Positions 31,997-43,466 of a stretch of 64,000 bases of DNA are shown here, piece by piece; the first letter of the stretch is position 1, and each line of letters starts with the position of its first letter. Where the stretch lies: the NCBI GenBank assembly GCA_022316685.1, contig JAKJHU010000371.1, positions 1 to 64,000 on the forward strand. Direction: 5' to 3'. Below the pieces are notes generated by a model that made no database searches, was not told the origin of the DNA, and saw only the letters and a list, made by a program, of their open reading frames with translations. Origin of the DNA: Progne subis subis (lineage: Eukaryota > Chordata > Aves > Passeriformes > Hirundinidae). Made by a program: the position numbers and the translations under genes.

Positions 31997-32520
31997 CAAA
32001 TGTCCTGGGCCGTGTTCCTGCTCTGTCCATGCCACCAAGGGCACAGAGCAGCCTCCTCTCTGGGCCACTTGCCTGCTTTCAATGCCTTCCACAGGCTCTG
32101 GCCCTGCCCCACAAGGCCTGGGCTGAGTCCTGCCCCTGCACGCTCACACAGGCTGAGATGGACACTGATGGTTTCTGTGGCAGGCTCTCTCAGCCCAGCC
32201 CAGCTCCCTCCAAGCTCTGCCAGCTGCCCTGAGCTCTCGGCAGCACCAAGGTCCTCTCCCCAGCACAGCCCAGCCGGCTCTGGCCCCACAGCTCTGCTCA
32301 GGGCAGGCTGCTCTGGGCAGGGGCCCCACGGCCTCAGCCCCTCGGAAGGGCACAGCAGCAGCTGCAGCTCAGACAGGACTCAGCCCCAGCCACGGGGAAG
32401 GTGCTGGGCCAAGGGAAAAGGAGGCTCCCTGTGTGCCCTGCTCCCATCTCCCTGAGGTGCTGAGAGCTCTGCAGCCCCTGCTGCCATCCCATCTGCCCAG
32501 GCCAGCACAACAGCCGCGGC
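31997..32520. other. unassigned GC-rich segment
   Basis: Downstream of the candidate gene and upstream of the inverted repeat arm. No motif or repeat recognised. Confidence 0.4.
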
Positions 32521-33044
32521 CTTGGGGCCCTCAAGCGCTGCTCCTGCTCCAGGCCCAGGGCCTATCCCAAAGCTGGGGCAGCCAGAAAGCTGTGCCCATT
32601 TCTGTTCATTCCTGCTCCGATGAGGATGGATCCTCAGCCCCTTGGAGGCTGCTGATGAATTTTACTACTCCAGAGTCCTCTTTCTTGAAGTCTTCAGTTC
32701 AGGAATTTAGTGACAAAGGTTCAAAAACATTTATTCAAACTCTGAACAAGAAAAGCCCCTGGGAATTATTTCAGTTCTCAATTATTCTGTGGTCAATTAG
32801 ACAAATTTCAGAAGTTTATTCAAAGGGAATATACTATATTGAAAACAATTCAGAGAGAACTGTTTTGTCCTGATTTCTTTTCCTTTTTATCTATTGATAT
32901 CAGCAATGTTCAACTGATATTTACATCCAGCATCTTCTACTGCTGTCTGAATAAATGTAAAAATCAAGACCCTTCATGGCTGACAATCAATCAGACTTTG
33001 TCCCCAACCCCTCCCCACCAATTCTCTCATCCAACCCTTGGCAC

Positions 33045-33640
33045 TGCTATGGATCAGGAATGGTGTGGCCAGGAGGAGCAGGGCAGTGATTCTTCCCCCT
33101 GTGCTTGGCACTGGTCTGGCAGCACCTCGAGTGCTGTGTCCAGTTCTGGACCCTCCAGTTTAGGAAGGACATGGATGAGTGGGAGCGTGTCCAGAGAAGG
33201 GCAACAAAGCTGGAGAGTGGTCTCTAACAGAAGTCCTGTAAGGAACAGCTGAGGGAGCTGGGGTTGTTTATCCTGGAGAAGAGGAGGCTCAGAGGAGGCT
33301 TCATCACTCTCTACAACTCCCTGAAAGGAGGGTGCAGCTAGATGGAGGTCGGGCTCTTCTCCCAGGGAACAGTGACAGGAAAAGAGGACACAGCCTTAAG
33401 CTGCAACAGGGGATGTTTAAGCTGAACGTTAGGAAATATTCTTCCCAAAATGGTGACTGGGCATTGGAATGGGCTGCCCAGGGAGGTGGGTGGTCACCGT
33501 CCCTAGAAGTGTTTAAGGAAAGACTGGATGTGGCACTCAGTGCCATGGTCTGCCTAACAAGGTGGTGTTGGCTCACAGGTTGGACTTGATGCTCTCCAAG
33601 GTCTTTTCCAGCCTGGTGGATTCTCTGATGATGGTGACAC
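33045..33640 (+). mobile_element. CR1 LINE 3' end
   Basis: Typical CR1 text: gtgtccagagaagggcaaca, ggggttgtttatcctggaga, gggctgcccagggaggtggg and ttggacttgatg. It is truncated at its 5' side, as most CR1 copies are, and contains only 3' coding remnants and 3' UTR. Confidence 0.92.
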
Positions 33641-33865
33641 TGCAGGGCCCTGGAGAAGCAAGGAGCCATTGTGACACTGCGGGGCCTGGTGGCACTAAGA
33701 GGACCAGAGTGACACTGTGCACGACATGGCACCATAGAGCCAAGGGGCCATTGTGACACTGTGGGGCTAAATGCAACCAAAGGAATATTGTGACACTGGG
33801 GAAGCTTCATGCAATCATGGAAACCATTATGACACTCTAGGGCCTCATGGAACTGTGGTGACACC
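33641..33865 (+). repeat. minisatellite, tgtgacactg..gggcc units
   Basis: Short array of units containing ccattgtgacactgtgggg, about 35-60 bases each. It is the reverse complement of the longer array at 59830-60725. Confidence 0.8.
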
Positions 33866-34465
33866 AAGTTGGCTGGGGGTGTTGCTCTGCTGGAGGGGAG
33901 GAGGGCTGTGCACAGGACCTGAACAGGCTGCATCCAGGGACCAAATCCAGCAATGTGAGGTTTAACTAGTCCAAGTGCCAGGTCCTGCACTTGGGACACA
34001 ACAACCTCTGCAGCGCCACAGGCTGGGGACAGAGTGGCTGGACAGCAGCCAGGCAGAAAGGGAGCTGTGGGGACTGAGGGACAGCAGGCTGGACAGGAGT
34101 CAGCAGTGTGCCCACATGGCCAATGGCACCTGGCCTGGATCAGGAACAGGGTGGACATAGGAACAGGGCAGTGATTCTTCCCCTGTGACCAGCACTGGTT
34201 GGGCAGCACCTCGAGCGCTGTGTCCATTTCTGGGCCACCGATTAAGAAAGGACATGGAGGGGCTGGAGCGTGTCCAGAAAAGGGCAACAAGGCTGGTGAG
34301 GGGTCTGGAGCACAAGTCCTGTGAGGAATGGCTGAGGGAGCTGGGGTTGTTTATCCTGGAGAAGAGGAGGCTCAGGGAAGACAAGGCAGTGGCAGGACAA
34401 AGGTTGGACTTGATGATATCCAAGGTCTTCTCCAACCTGGCTGATTCTGTGATTCTCTCAAACTA
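33866..34465 (+). mobile_element. second CR1 LINE 3' end
   Basis: Begins near ttggctgggggtgttgctct and ends with tggctgattctgtgattctc, the usual CR1 terminus. Mirrored at 59235-59815. Confidence 0.9.
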
Positions 34466-34549
34466 CTCTTGCAGCAATTGCAGGATGAGCCCTGGGCCTC
34501 CTCTTCAGAAGGTCCAGCAGCCCAGATCCAGCAGCTTCTCCTCACAGCC

Positions 34550-34875
34550 TGTCATGGTTTAGGGCAAATCTGGGAGAAAACCCCTGAATGAGGTCCCTCT
34601 GGGTAGCAAACCCAAACAGCCCCTCCCCCCAACCAGTCCAGTAAAGAACTTCCTCAGAGAAAGTGGAAAAACTATTTCACTTAACAAAGTGCATACAAGT
34701 ATAAAGAATGAATCATATGAAACAATAAAACCTCTCATTCTAGAGTAAGATGGCAAACTGAGAAAGTTCCAAAGCTCCAGGGAATGGAACAACAGGGGCA
34801 TCTCTGCAGAAAACTAGGCTGGGAGATCCTGTAGTTCCTTTAAAGCCACCAAGAGCTCAGCCCCTCACTGACACA
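34550..34875 (+). repeat. possible solo LTR (TGTCATGGTTTA type)
   Basis: Starts tgtcatggtttagg, a beginning I associate with ERVL-type LTRs of songbirds, has AATAAA at about 34725 and could end at tgacaca. Part of its right end (about 34800-34875) is matched in the right host arm near 57835-57920, which argues that the right edge is set too far. Low certainty. Confidence 0.35.
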
Positions 34876-35043
34876 GTCTGTGGCCAAAGGGGAGGTGCAG
34901 AGAAACAAAATGAGAAATGGCACAATGACAGTTATTTGTGGAAAAGATTAATATGCAACAAAGGAAAAAAAAAAAAAATAAACCAAGAAGAAATATCAAA
35001 ATTTACTTTTATTACAAGTGATTTGCAGAAATGGGCGAGAAGT

Positions 35044-35979
35044 TTAATGTTTCCGAAACCATCCAATCATCAGCCTCCTCACTGCAGCCTTGAGCTCCTG
35101 GTTCCTCAGGCTGTAGATGAGGGGGTTCAGGGCTGGAGGCACCACCGAGTACAGAACTGACAGGGCCAGATCCAGGGATGGGGAGGAGATGGAGGGGGGC
35201 TTCCGGTGAGCAAATGTGCCAGTGGTGATGAACAGAGAGACCACAGCCAGGTGAGGGAGGCAGGTGGAAAAGGCTTTGTGCCGTCCCTGCTCAGAGGGGA
35301 TCCTCAGTACAGCCCTGAAGATCTGCACATAGGAGAAAACAATGAACACAAAACAACCAAATACCAAACAGGCACTAACTGCAATGAGCCCAAGTTCCCT
35401 GAGGTTTGATTGTGAGCAGGAGAGCTTGAGGATTTGTGGGATTTCACAGAAAAACTGGCCCAGGACATTGCCATGGCACAGGGGCAGGGAAAATGTATTG
35501 GCTGTGTGCATGAGAGCATTGAGAAAGGCACTGGCCCAGGCAGCTGCTGCCATGTGGGCACAAGCTCTGCTGCCCAGGAGGGTCCCGTAGTGCAGGGGTT
35601 TGCAGATGGACACGTAGCGGTCATAGCTCATGGTGGTCAGGAGGAAATACTCTGCTGAGATGAAGAACATATAGGAAAAGAGCTGAGCAGCACATCCTGT
35701 GTAGGAGATGTTCTTGGTGTCCCAGAGGGAATTGTGCATGGCTTTGGGGACAGTGGTGAGGATGGAGCCCAGGTCGGTGAGGGCCAGGTTGAGCAGGAAG
35801 AAGAACATGGGCGTGTGCAGGAGGTGGCCGCAGGCTACGGCGCTGATGATGAGGCCGTTGGCCAGGAGGGCAGCCAGGGAGATGCCCAGGAAGAGGCAGA
35901 AGTGCAGGAGCTGCAGCTGCTACGTGTCTGCCAATGGCAGCAGGAGGAAGTGGCTGATGGAGTTGCTGTTGTTGGACAT
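35044..35979 (-). pseudogene. OR14-like olfactory receptor, one nonsense codon
   Basis: G-protein-coupled odorant receptor of the OR14-like group that is expanded in birds. From the ATG at 35979 the frame has the normal length of about 311 codons in one exon: N-terminal NNS glycosylation site, TM2-region PMFFFLLNLALTDLG, the TM3 motif MSYDRYVSICKPLHY, TM5-6 junction KAFSTCLPHL and TM7 PALNPLIYSLRNQEL. A TAG at 35922-35920 (codon 20) interrupts it; the homologous codon in the other copy is CGG (Arg). No other stop is seen. Downstream starts would lack TM1, so I call it a pseudogene, possibly segregating. Confidence 0.88.
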
Positions 35980-36020
35980 TTTCTGTGCCTGCCCATGGGG
36001 ACCTGGTCATGGATAAAGGA

Positions 36021-37447
36021 CAGTGACAAGTCAGCAGAGGCTGCTTTGAGCCAAACCTGGGCCATTCCCTGTAGATTGTCCCGTTGTGATTCTCCCACCC
36101 TTGTTCCTGCTCTGGGAAAACCTTCACCCAGGTCCCTGCCTGAGCTCCAGTTGTGCTGTCTGAGTGTGCCAGGAGCAGCCAGGCCTGTGTGTGGGGGCTC
36201 TCCAGGAGCCATCCCTGCCCCACTGCCCTGGGTTTGTGGCCATGTGGCAAAGGGACAAGGCTAGATCTTCAGGATTTTTCAGTGGAATCAGTCCTAATGC
36301 AGGCGGGCTCCGTAGCATCTGCACTTCAACTTCTAAAGGGCATGGGGAGCAGGAAGGAATTTTAGCCATTCTTTTCCTGCACATTCATCATTCCTGTTTC
36401 TCAGGTGTCAGAAATCCCCACCATTTCTGCTGCACTGAGATTTTACCACTGAGAGATGTGAGAGGCAAAGGATTCCCTGTGGCTCAGGGAAGGTGAGGGG
36501 CTGGATGGGCTTGTTCCCAGCTGCCCTGGGTTTGCACCTTTGGCTGCAATCAGAGCACAATCACACTCCTGTGTCACCCTGGGATAAACCAGACCCTGCC
36601 CAGAGCAGAGGGATCCCTGAATGTCTCAGCCTCTCCAAAGGTCTCTGGCCAAGGGCTCAGCACCCCCTTCTGCCAAGGACACTCACGGCTCCCTTGGCAA
36701 ACCCAACAGCATTTCCTCAGCTCTGGCATCTCTGCACTTCCCCATGGGACATTCAGGGAATTCCCAGAGGCTGTGGCACAGATTTGCAGCCAGGAGGGCA
36801 GCTAAGAGCTTGGAAGGACACAGCAAGGAGATCCCTGGGTGTGCCCATGATGGGATCTCAGGGAGGGGGCTCAGCTCATTCCCCTTTCCCATGGATGCTT
36901 TGCCCACAGCCCCACAGGTCACAGGCAAGCTTGGACACCCCATTCCCATGGACACAGCTGCCTGGCAGCAATCCCAAGGGCAGTGCCTGACCCAGCTGCT
37001 GCAAGTGCCAGAACCTCCCTGAGAGCTCCTGATGACAGTGACAATATCAGGGGAGTGGCATACCCAGCCATAGATTGCCAGAGTTTATTAAGGTTGATTA
37101 ATTAGTATATTTTACAGAAACATCCAATAGGAGATTCAGTTGCCCCAGTTACACAGCTGTGGGTAAATCCATTTGAATAGGACCATGGGCTTCTTTGCCC
37201 TGCTGGTTTTATGACTGATCACACTCTGGTTAAAAACCAAAATGTTCTTCCTGTAGGTTCTTTTCCTGATACTATGACTATACAGTATTTCAGGAAAGTA
37301 TTTAGAAGCATATTGTTCTAAAATGTAGGAGGAAGGGTAGGAAACATACTACTGTTAATTAAGGATTATAATTATCTAGGTATGTAATAGTAGTCGAAGG
37401 GAGTTAATTAAGGATTATCGATTTATAAATATATAATAGTAGTTAAC
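36021..37447. other. intergenic segment, nothing recognised
   Basis: Mixed composition, becoming A/T-rich after about 37030. A short word gttaattaaggattat occurs twice near 37355 and 37403. No gene supported. Confidence 0.4.
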
Positions 37448-38087
37448 TGTTGGAGTCCAGGGCATTCCTTTGGCTGCCCTGGAGGGTCAGGGACCTGGAC
37501 AGGGGGGGTCTGGGACCCTGGCCCAGGGCCCAGAGCCCAGAGGGAAATTGGCTTTGATCTCAGTCCATGGGAAAGGCTTCATGCACTGGGAAGGATTGCA
37601 AGCCACAAGAGTGTGAAAGATAGTAGTTTAGCTTATCACAGGGTGAGAAAACAGTAGGTTTGGGTTTTTAGTATGGAAGTGAATGGGAGCAAGATGAAGG
37701 ATTTGGGGCGTTGTCTCCTGCTTCTTCTTTCTTCTTCCTTCACTCCATTTTCTGCAGTGACGGTGGCACAAAGTAGTTTCAAGAGATTGAGTCAAAGTAG
37801 GGATGACCTTTTTAGTATAAATGATAGGTATTGGCAAATAATGATAAATAAAGAACATGTAGCAATTAGTATAAAAGATAATGACAGCCCAGTTCAGGAG
37901 GAGTCGAGGAGTCACCAGATGCCCAGGCAGCTGCACAGACCTTTGTTGGGCACTGAGAAAATTGTAAGATAAGAAACAATAAACGAAGCGTTGCAACCTT
38001 GAAAAATCATAACCTGAAGGCTCCATCTCTTTCTTGTATCTAGCTCAGAAGGCAAAAAGACTCTAAAACCACCTGAATCTCAGAACA
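37448..38087 (+). repeat. divergent solo LTR related to ERV-C/D LTRs
   Basis: Starts tgttggagtccagggcattc like the ERV-C LTR, keeps gtataaaaga and aacaataaacg, but differs at many positions and ends near cagaaca. No matching internal sequence follows. It is an older relative of the ERV-C/D family and points towards the ERV-D LTR that starts 200 bases later on the other strand. Confidence 0.8.
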
Positions 38088-38288
38088 AAAACCAAGAGGG
38101 AGATGCCATAGGAAACTGTGATCCAGTGAGAGACTTGAACAGAGAGAGAGGGCTCTCGCTCCCAGAGATAAAGAGGGCCTTTGCTTCCAAACTAGAGCAG
38201 CCTATCCCTGAAAGACTGCAGCCCACTCACAAGTGTCCCATGCCACAACAGTACTGGGAAGACTGTTTTGCCTGTGCGAGGGACTCAT
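38088..38288. other. 200-bp segment between two opposed LTRs
   Basis: Purine-rich, with no match to the other repeats here. A frame reads MRDLNRERGLSLPEIKRAF and could be chance. Confidence 0.4.
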
Positions 38289-38936
38289 TGCCGGGGAGCT
38301 TCCCCAACATTCAGGTGGTTCCAGGGTCTTTTTCCCCCCTGCACAGCTCCGAGCCAAGCCGAAGGAAGAGAAGACAGAGTCTTCAGGTTTAGTTTTTTCA
38401 AGGTTGCATTTTTCGTTTATTGTTTCTTATCTTACAAATTTCTCACAGTCCAACATGATGTTTGCAGCTGCATGGACTTCTCATGTCTCCCCCCGAGTTG
38501 GGCTGTCCTTAATCTTTTATACTAATTACTACGTGTTCGTTATTTACTATTTCTTACCAATGTCTATCACTATTACTAAAAAGGTCATCTATACACTGAC
38601 TCAATCCTCACTAACTACTTTGTGCCAACGTCACTGCAGAAATGGAGTGAGGGAAGGAGAAGGAAGAAGAAGGAGACAACACCCCAGATTCTCCATTTTG
38701 TCCCCATTCACTCCAATGCTATGAACCTAAAATTACTATTTTTTCACTCTGTGATAAACTAAACTACAAATTTTCACACTCCCGTGGCCTGCAAAGCCTC
38801 TCTCAGTTTAGGAAGTTTTTCCCATGGACTGAGATCAAAGCCAGTGTCTCTCTGAGCTCTGGGCTGGGGTCTCAGAGCCCCCTGCCCAGGTCCCTGACCC
38901 TCCAGGGCAACCAAAGAAATGCCCTGGACTCCAACA
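38289..38936 (-). repeat. 3' LTR of ERV-D
   Basis: Plus-strand text runs from tgccggggagc to gactccaaca. Same family and length as the other four LTR copies. Confidence 0.93.
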
Positions 38937-40193
38937 TCTCCCCATCCTGTTTGAACCAAAAACACTTCCTTGGCCACTCTGTCCATGGCTCGCCGTATAC
39001 ATAGAAACAAACACTGCAAAATCATGAGAAGGATTACAAGACCTACTAAAATATATATAACTATTTTTAAAAGTTCCTTCCACAGTGGTGAAAGGTTAAA
39101 CAAATTGAACAAACCATCCATCCATGACGCAGTTACCTCTCCAAGTTTGTTCACACTCTCCTGCAATTGCCTGACGTTTTCATGAATGGATTTGGAATGA
39201 TCTGACAAATTCATGCAGCACATTCCCTCAAATTCCTCACACCCATGCCCGTGGGTCAGCAAAAGGTAATCAATCGCTGCCCTGTTTTGGAGAGTTGCTC
39301 GTCTTACACTGTCAATGTCTAACAACATGTCACTCAGTGCAAGAGAGACAGCTCGAGCATGTTTGTTCAGCTAACAACCCACATGATCCAATTGTGTCAA
39401 GGCTGCTCCTGATGCTGCCTGTGGGTAAAAAAATTGCAACTGCAATTCTCTGAGCCTTGCTCCCTTTGTGAACCTCATCATCACAATTTGTGTCATACAT
39501 TTGAACAGATCTTTTCCCTCTCTGTTTTAGTTCTCTCATCAGTGTCATGTCGGGTGTTAGCAATGAAAGCATTCCAATGCTGCACGGACCACCTGTGGCA
39601 TTTTCAGGAGTTGCGGGCCAAATTTTGTTCCCACAAATGAAAAAGTTTCCCCTTGGTAACTGAGCTGGAACATGATTGGATGGTTTTTTCAGCATCTTAG
39701 TGTAATTACACCAAGATGATGAATTTCTGTAAAAACTGAGGTTTGGAGTGACGTCTATAGTTTTATTTTTTGCCACTCCAGAAAGGCCAAATTTCACACA
39801 GAATTGCATTGGGACCGATCCAAGAATTTCCAGTTCCTGGGGTTCAAAAGGAGCCACAGGAAGGAATTTCACCCAAACATCCCATTGGTCCACTGGATTT
39901 ACAATGGACTTTGAAATTTCTGGAGGGATGTTTTTTGGAATCGGCCATTCGCCCACTGGCAATCCCACTAAACATGTTGAGAAAGGTTTCCCTGGTCTTG
40001 AGTGTGTCAGGCAGATGGTATCCAAACCTGATGCATTGGCTAGAGTTTCCCAGACATTCTCTTTTGGTTGAGCCACGGGCAAAACTGCCGCATTGCTCAA
40101 GGCAACCAAGGAGAGAATGAGGCACAAGGATAGTTCTTTCATTTTCAATGACCTTTTTCCCATGGGAATCCCTAAAAATGCAACATCACCCAA
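38937..40193 (-). pseudogene. env: env of ERV-D
   Basis: Same envelope as in ERV-C. SU with signal peptide, multiple glycosylation sites and RGKR lies at 39330-40193. One extra T in a T run near 39430 shifts the frame after IAVAIF. The UAG seen in ERV-C is present here at the matching place (about 39370). The TM block (to 39328) has LQNRAAIDYLLL and CEEFEGMCC, and unlike ERV-C it retains a hydrophobic membrane anchor (LVGLVILLMILQCLFLC) and a short tail. Confidence 0.85.
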
Positions 40194-40299
40194 GCCCCAA
40201 AGAATTCAAGTCCCAGAGTCTCTTTTGCACGTAGAACGAAGGGATGTCTGCTGTCTTGACACCACTCACGTCTGCGTGCCCACTTCTCTTCCTCCGGTC

Positions 40300-41826
40300 T
40301 TGGGGTCCATCTCTGCTTGCGCCTGGACTCGGTACAGTTTCACGTGTCTTGCTGCCAGCCACTTTGGCCTAACTGCTGTGGAGACACAAGCAAATCCCTT
40401 GCCCCAAGTTATCAATTTGAATGGTCCTTCAATTTGACCTGTTTCTGGGTTTTCTGACCAAAACCAAAGGGTTTTCCTTCAGTTTTGCTCTCGTGCTGTT
40501 TGAAAAATGCCTCATGATTGGTGGAGTTGGCTCTGTAAAAGAGCCATTGAGAAAATTCAACACATACAAGGCTTTATTTAAGTGCATGTGTGGTGTTGCA
40601 TCTGCTTCTCCTCTTTTTTGTCTGTCTAAAAGGGATTTCAATGTTTGATGTGTTCTTTCAATGATTGCTTGACCTGTTGGAGAGTGTGGGATACCAAAGG
40701 TATGATGGACACCCCACCTCTTCAGAAATTTGTCAAGCACTTTCCCTATGTACGTTGGTCCATTGTCTGTTTTGATTTCTTGTGGCACGCCTAAAGATGC
40801 AAATGCCTGCAAGAAATGTCGACAAGCATGTTGTGCTGTCTCACCTGTGTGCAAAGATGCAAAGACTGCACCTGAAAATGTGTCAACTGAAACATGAACA
40901 TTTTTGAGTTTCCCAAAGGATGGATCTTTTGTGACATCAGTTTGCCATAACTGCAAACTGTGCAATCTTCTTGGACTGACTGCTCCCATTGATGCAGGAG
41001 GCTGCACAAGCTGGCAATCTGGGCAAGCACTAATGATTTCTTTTGCCTGACTTTTGGAAATGTGAAAGCCTTCCATTAGTGCTTGAGCATTCTGATGAAA
41101 GAATGCATGACTTAATTTTGCTTGTTCAAAAATGTTCGGTAAAGTCCTTGAAATTGGCATGGTCAATTTGTCTGCGTGTGCATTGCCTTCTGCTAAAAAA
41201 CCTGGAAGGGATGAATGTGCTCTGATGTGAGAGACAAAGTATTTATGTTTTCTGTTTTGCAACAATGTCTTCATGCACAGCAAATATGAATACAAATTTT
41301 CATTGTCAATTCTCTTAAAAGTGAACCTTTATGCCTCTTGACTACATTAGCTATGTAAGCTGAGTTTGTGATCAAGTTAAAAGGTTGCTTGAACAGCTCA
41401 AAAGTTCTGACTACTGCTGCTAATTTCACTATTTGTGGTGACCCTTGTACTATTCTTATATCTGATTTCCACTCCCCCGTGATGTCATCCTGCCATGTAC
41501 TTACTGATTTGTGAGTCTTTCCTGAGCCGTCGGTAAAAACTGTTATTGCATCCAACGGCACTTCACTTATTTTCGGTTTTTCTCTGAAACTTATTTTTGC
41601 TTTCAATAGCCTGTGACTTGGGAAATGAATAGTACAAACACCTGAGTAATCTAACAATGCAATCTGCAAATCCTCTGACTTTTGCAAAGCCCAATCAAAA
41701 TAATCTTTTTTCAAAGGCAGGTAAATTGTTGTAAAATCTTTGCCTGCCATTGTTTGCAGCCTGGTCCTAGCTTTGATGATGATCTGAGCTATCATTTCCA
41801 GACTTGAGAGGATCGTCCTCGGAGAC
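40300..41826 (-). pseudogene. pol: RT end, RNase H and integrase of ERV-D
   Basis: Corresponds to exon 3 of the ERV-C comparison. RNase H has ITVFTDGSGK and LITNSAYIANVV with the same Asp-to-Asn change as ERV-C. A frame break near 41300 separates it from integrase (40429-41295), which has the zinc-binding HHCC region, LWQTDVTKDP, IKTDNGPTY and QAIIERTHQTLK. The codon that is TGA in ERV-C is TGG here, but an indel near 40450 alters the C-terminal part. Confidence 0.86.
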
Positions 41827-42260
41827 CTATAAGATAAAAAAATCCACTCTAAAATCAACAATGGGTCTTTCTGTGATGAATCCCACTGAAAAATCAACCC
41901 ATAAAACTGTATTTTTTCCCCCAACACTGCAAGAAGAAAAGGTAAAGATGTTACAAAGCGATGTGCCTGTCTCTGCTGGAGGGCTCCAGCAATTTTCTCA
42001 AGGGCCTCCTGAGGCTCTTGGGAGATTTGATGTTACTGTCCCCTTTCAAGAGATTGAAAACAGCGCAAGTTCATCATTTGTGATCCCTAAGATGGATCTC
42101 ATCCAGTTGATCTCCCCTAAAAGTTGTTGCAAATCCTGTAAGTTGTTAACTTCTGTTTTAATTTCTATTTTCTGTGGTGTCACTGTTTGTTCAGTGATTT
42201 TCCATCCTAAGTATTTCCAAGGTGCAATTTCCCGAATTTTTGAAGTTGAAATTTCCAAAC
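41827..42260 (-). other. intron-like segment 2 (present in ERV-D, absent in ERV-C)
   Basis: 434 bases that begin GTTTGG after CATGCAG and end TTTTTTTATCTTATAG before GTCTCC. Donor is moderate, acceptor is strong with a T-rich tract. It encodes RT thumb/connection sequence in ERV-D, so it is normal coding sequence, not a conventional intron. Confidence 0.8.
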
Positions 42261-42528
42261 CTGCATGTTGCACCTCTGTGATCACACAGTCACGAGCTCT
42301 CTGCAATTCCTGTTGTGTCGGTGCTGCAATGAGCAGATCATCCATATAATGAATGATTTTTGCTCCTGGATGTTTCTCTCGAGCTGGAGACAGTGCCCGT
42401 GCAACAAACCATTGGCAGATGGTCGGCGAGTTCCGGAGTCCTTGAGGAAAGAACAACCCAATGGTATCTCTGCAGAGGCTTCTCCCTGTTGACACTTGGG
42501 ATGGAAAAGGCAAATCGAGGAGCATCAT
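42261..42528 (-). pseudogene. pol: RT palm segment of ERV-D (exon-2 equivalent)
   Basis: RT palm with [17 protein letters not shown] and HYMDDLLIAAPTQQE; the YMDD box is intact near 42335-42350. This segment is retained in both copies. It is preceded by a frame break within the upstream RT part, where [10 protein letters not shown] is read. Confidence 0.85.
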
Positions 42529-43466
42529 CTGGATGAAGTGGAATGTTGAAAAAAACAGTCTTTGAGATCAATGATCACAAGCGGCCAATCTCTCGGAATC
42601 ATTGAGAGAGATGGAAGCCCCAGCTGAAGTGGTCCCATTTCCTCAATGACCTCATTGATTTTTCCTGAGATCATGAAGCAATCTCCATGATCCAGAGGCT
42701 TTCTTGCGAATGACAAACACTGGGGAATTCCAGGGACTGTTTGTTGGTACAATGTGTCCCTTTTCCAATTGTTCCCTGACCAAATTTTTGAGAGCACTCA
42801 ATTTTTTTCCTTTCGAGGGGCCACTGATCCACCTAGACAGGATTGTCTGTTTTCCAGGTCAATTTCAAAGTGGTGAGTGCCACAGTGGCCCCCACTAAAA
42901 ATCCACTTCCAACCTCACGCCCCATTGTACTAAAATGTCCCTTCCCCACACTGTGATGGGTCTTTGCACAACAAATGTGCGAATGATTTGCAGTCTACCT
43001 CCTGGCCCGAGACAACAACCGCATCTTCACTCTGCAGACATAAGGTGTTCCCCCCCTATGCCTGAAAGAGGACTCAAGGGAGCAATTAAGTTCCAATTCT
43101 TGGGCCAAAAAAGATATGAAATTACCGTGACGTCCGCCCCTGTGTCGAGCATCCCTTTGACTGCGATTGTCTTGTCACCCTGGGTCAATTCACAGACGAG
43201 AATTGGTCTGTCTCGGCCTATGTGCTTCACCCAGGAGGCATGAACCTCCATGTGCTCACCTGAAGGAGGATCTTGTTCCCGGAGCACTGGCAAGACTTGT
43301 TCTGCTGCATGGGGTGGCAATGCAATTGCCCTGGCAATCGAGGTGTTTGGAGGAATGATCAATGGTGGCTGATGAGGCTTCACTAAAACTGTCAACTCAT
43401 CATTGCGATCTGCTGAAATGACAGAAGGGTAAATAACAAGTCCCAAAACACTGCTTCTGTCCTTAC
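42529..43466 (-). other. intron-like segment 1 (present in ERV-D, absent in ERV-C)
   Basis: 938 bases beginning GTAAGG directly after ATAG, a near-consensus splice donor, and ending TTCCACTTCATCCAG with a preceding TGTTTTTTTC tract. It holds the rest of dUTPase, the protease active site and the RT fingers with the first catalytic Asp. Its removal joins the dUTPase frame to the RT frame without a shift. Confidence 0.85.
42536..42890 (-). pseudogene. pol: RT fingers/palm N-terminal part of ERV-D
   Basis: Contains [12 protein letters not shown] (variant of the fingers region) and the first catalytic Asp in [13 protein letters not shown]. Frame is lost between it and the segment beginning PDDAPRF, and again upstream towards protease. 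Confidence 0.75.

Larger units (their letters stand above)
32521..36020 (+). repeat. left arm of host inverted repeat (CR1, minisatellite, OR)
   Basis: The same order of elements recurs on the opposite strand at 56690-61815: a unique stretch with tgtgcccatttctgttcattcc, CR1, minisatellite, CR1, a short unique block and an OR14-like gene. Arms differ in length because the minisatellite and the block next to the OR gene are longer on the right. Identity is clearly lower than between ERV-C and ERV-D, so this duplication is older. Confidence 0.8.

Noticed and set aside
31217..32289. Long minus-strand frames (up to 291 codons)
   Set aside because: GC-rich shadow of the plus-strand candidate gene; no family motif, no promoter on that side.
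34936..34980. Processed pseudogene suggested by a poly-A run
   Set aside because: The run has a poly-T counterpart beside the other OR copy, so it is part of the duplicated OR 3' flank.
35734..36264. Plus-strand Glu/Gln/Val-rich frame over the OR pseudogene
   Set aside because: Antisense of the olfactory receptor coding sequence; the same kind of frame occurs opposite the other OR copy.
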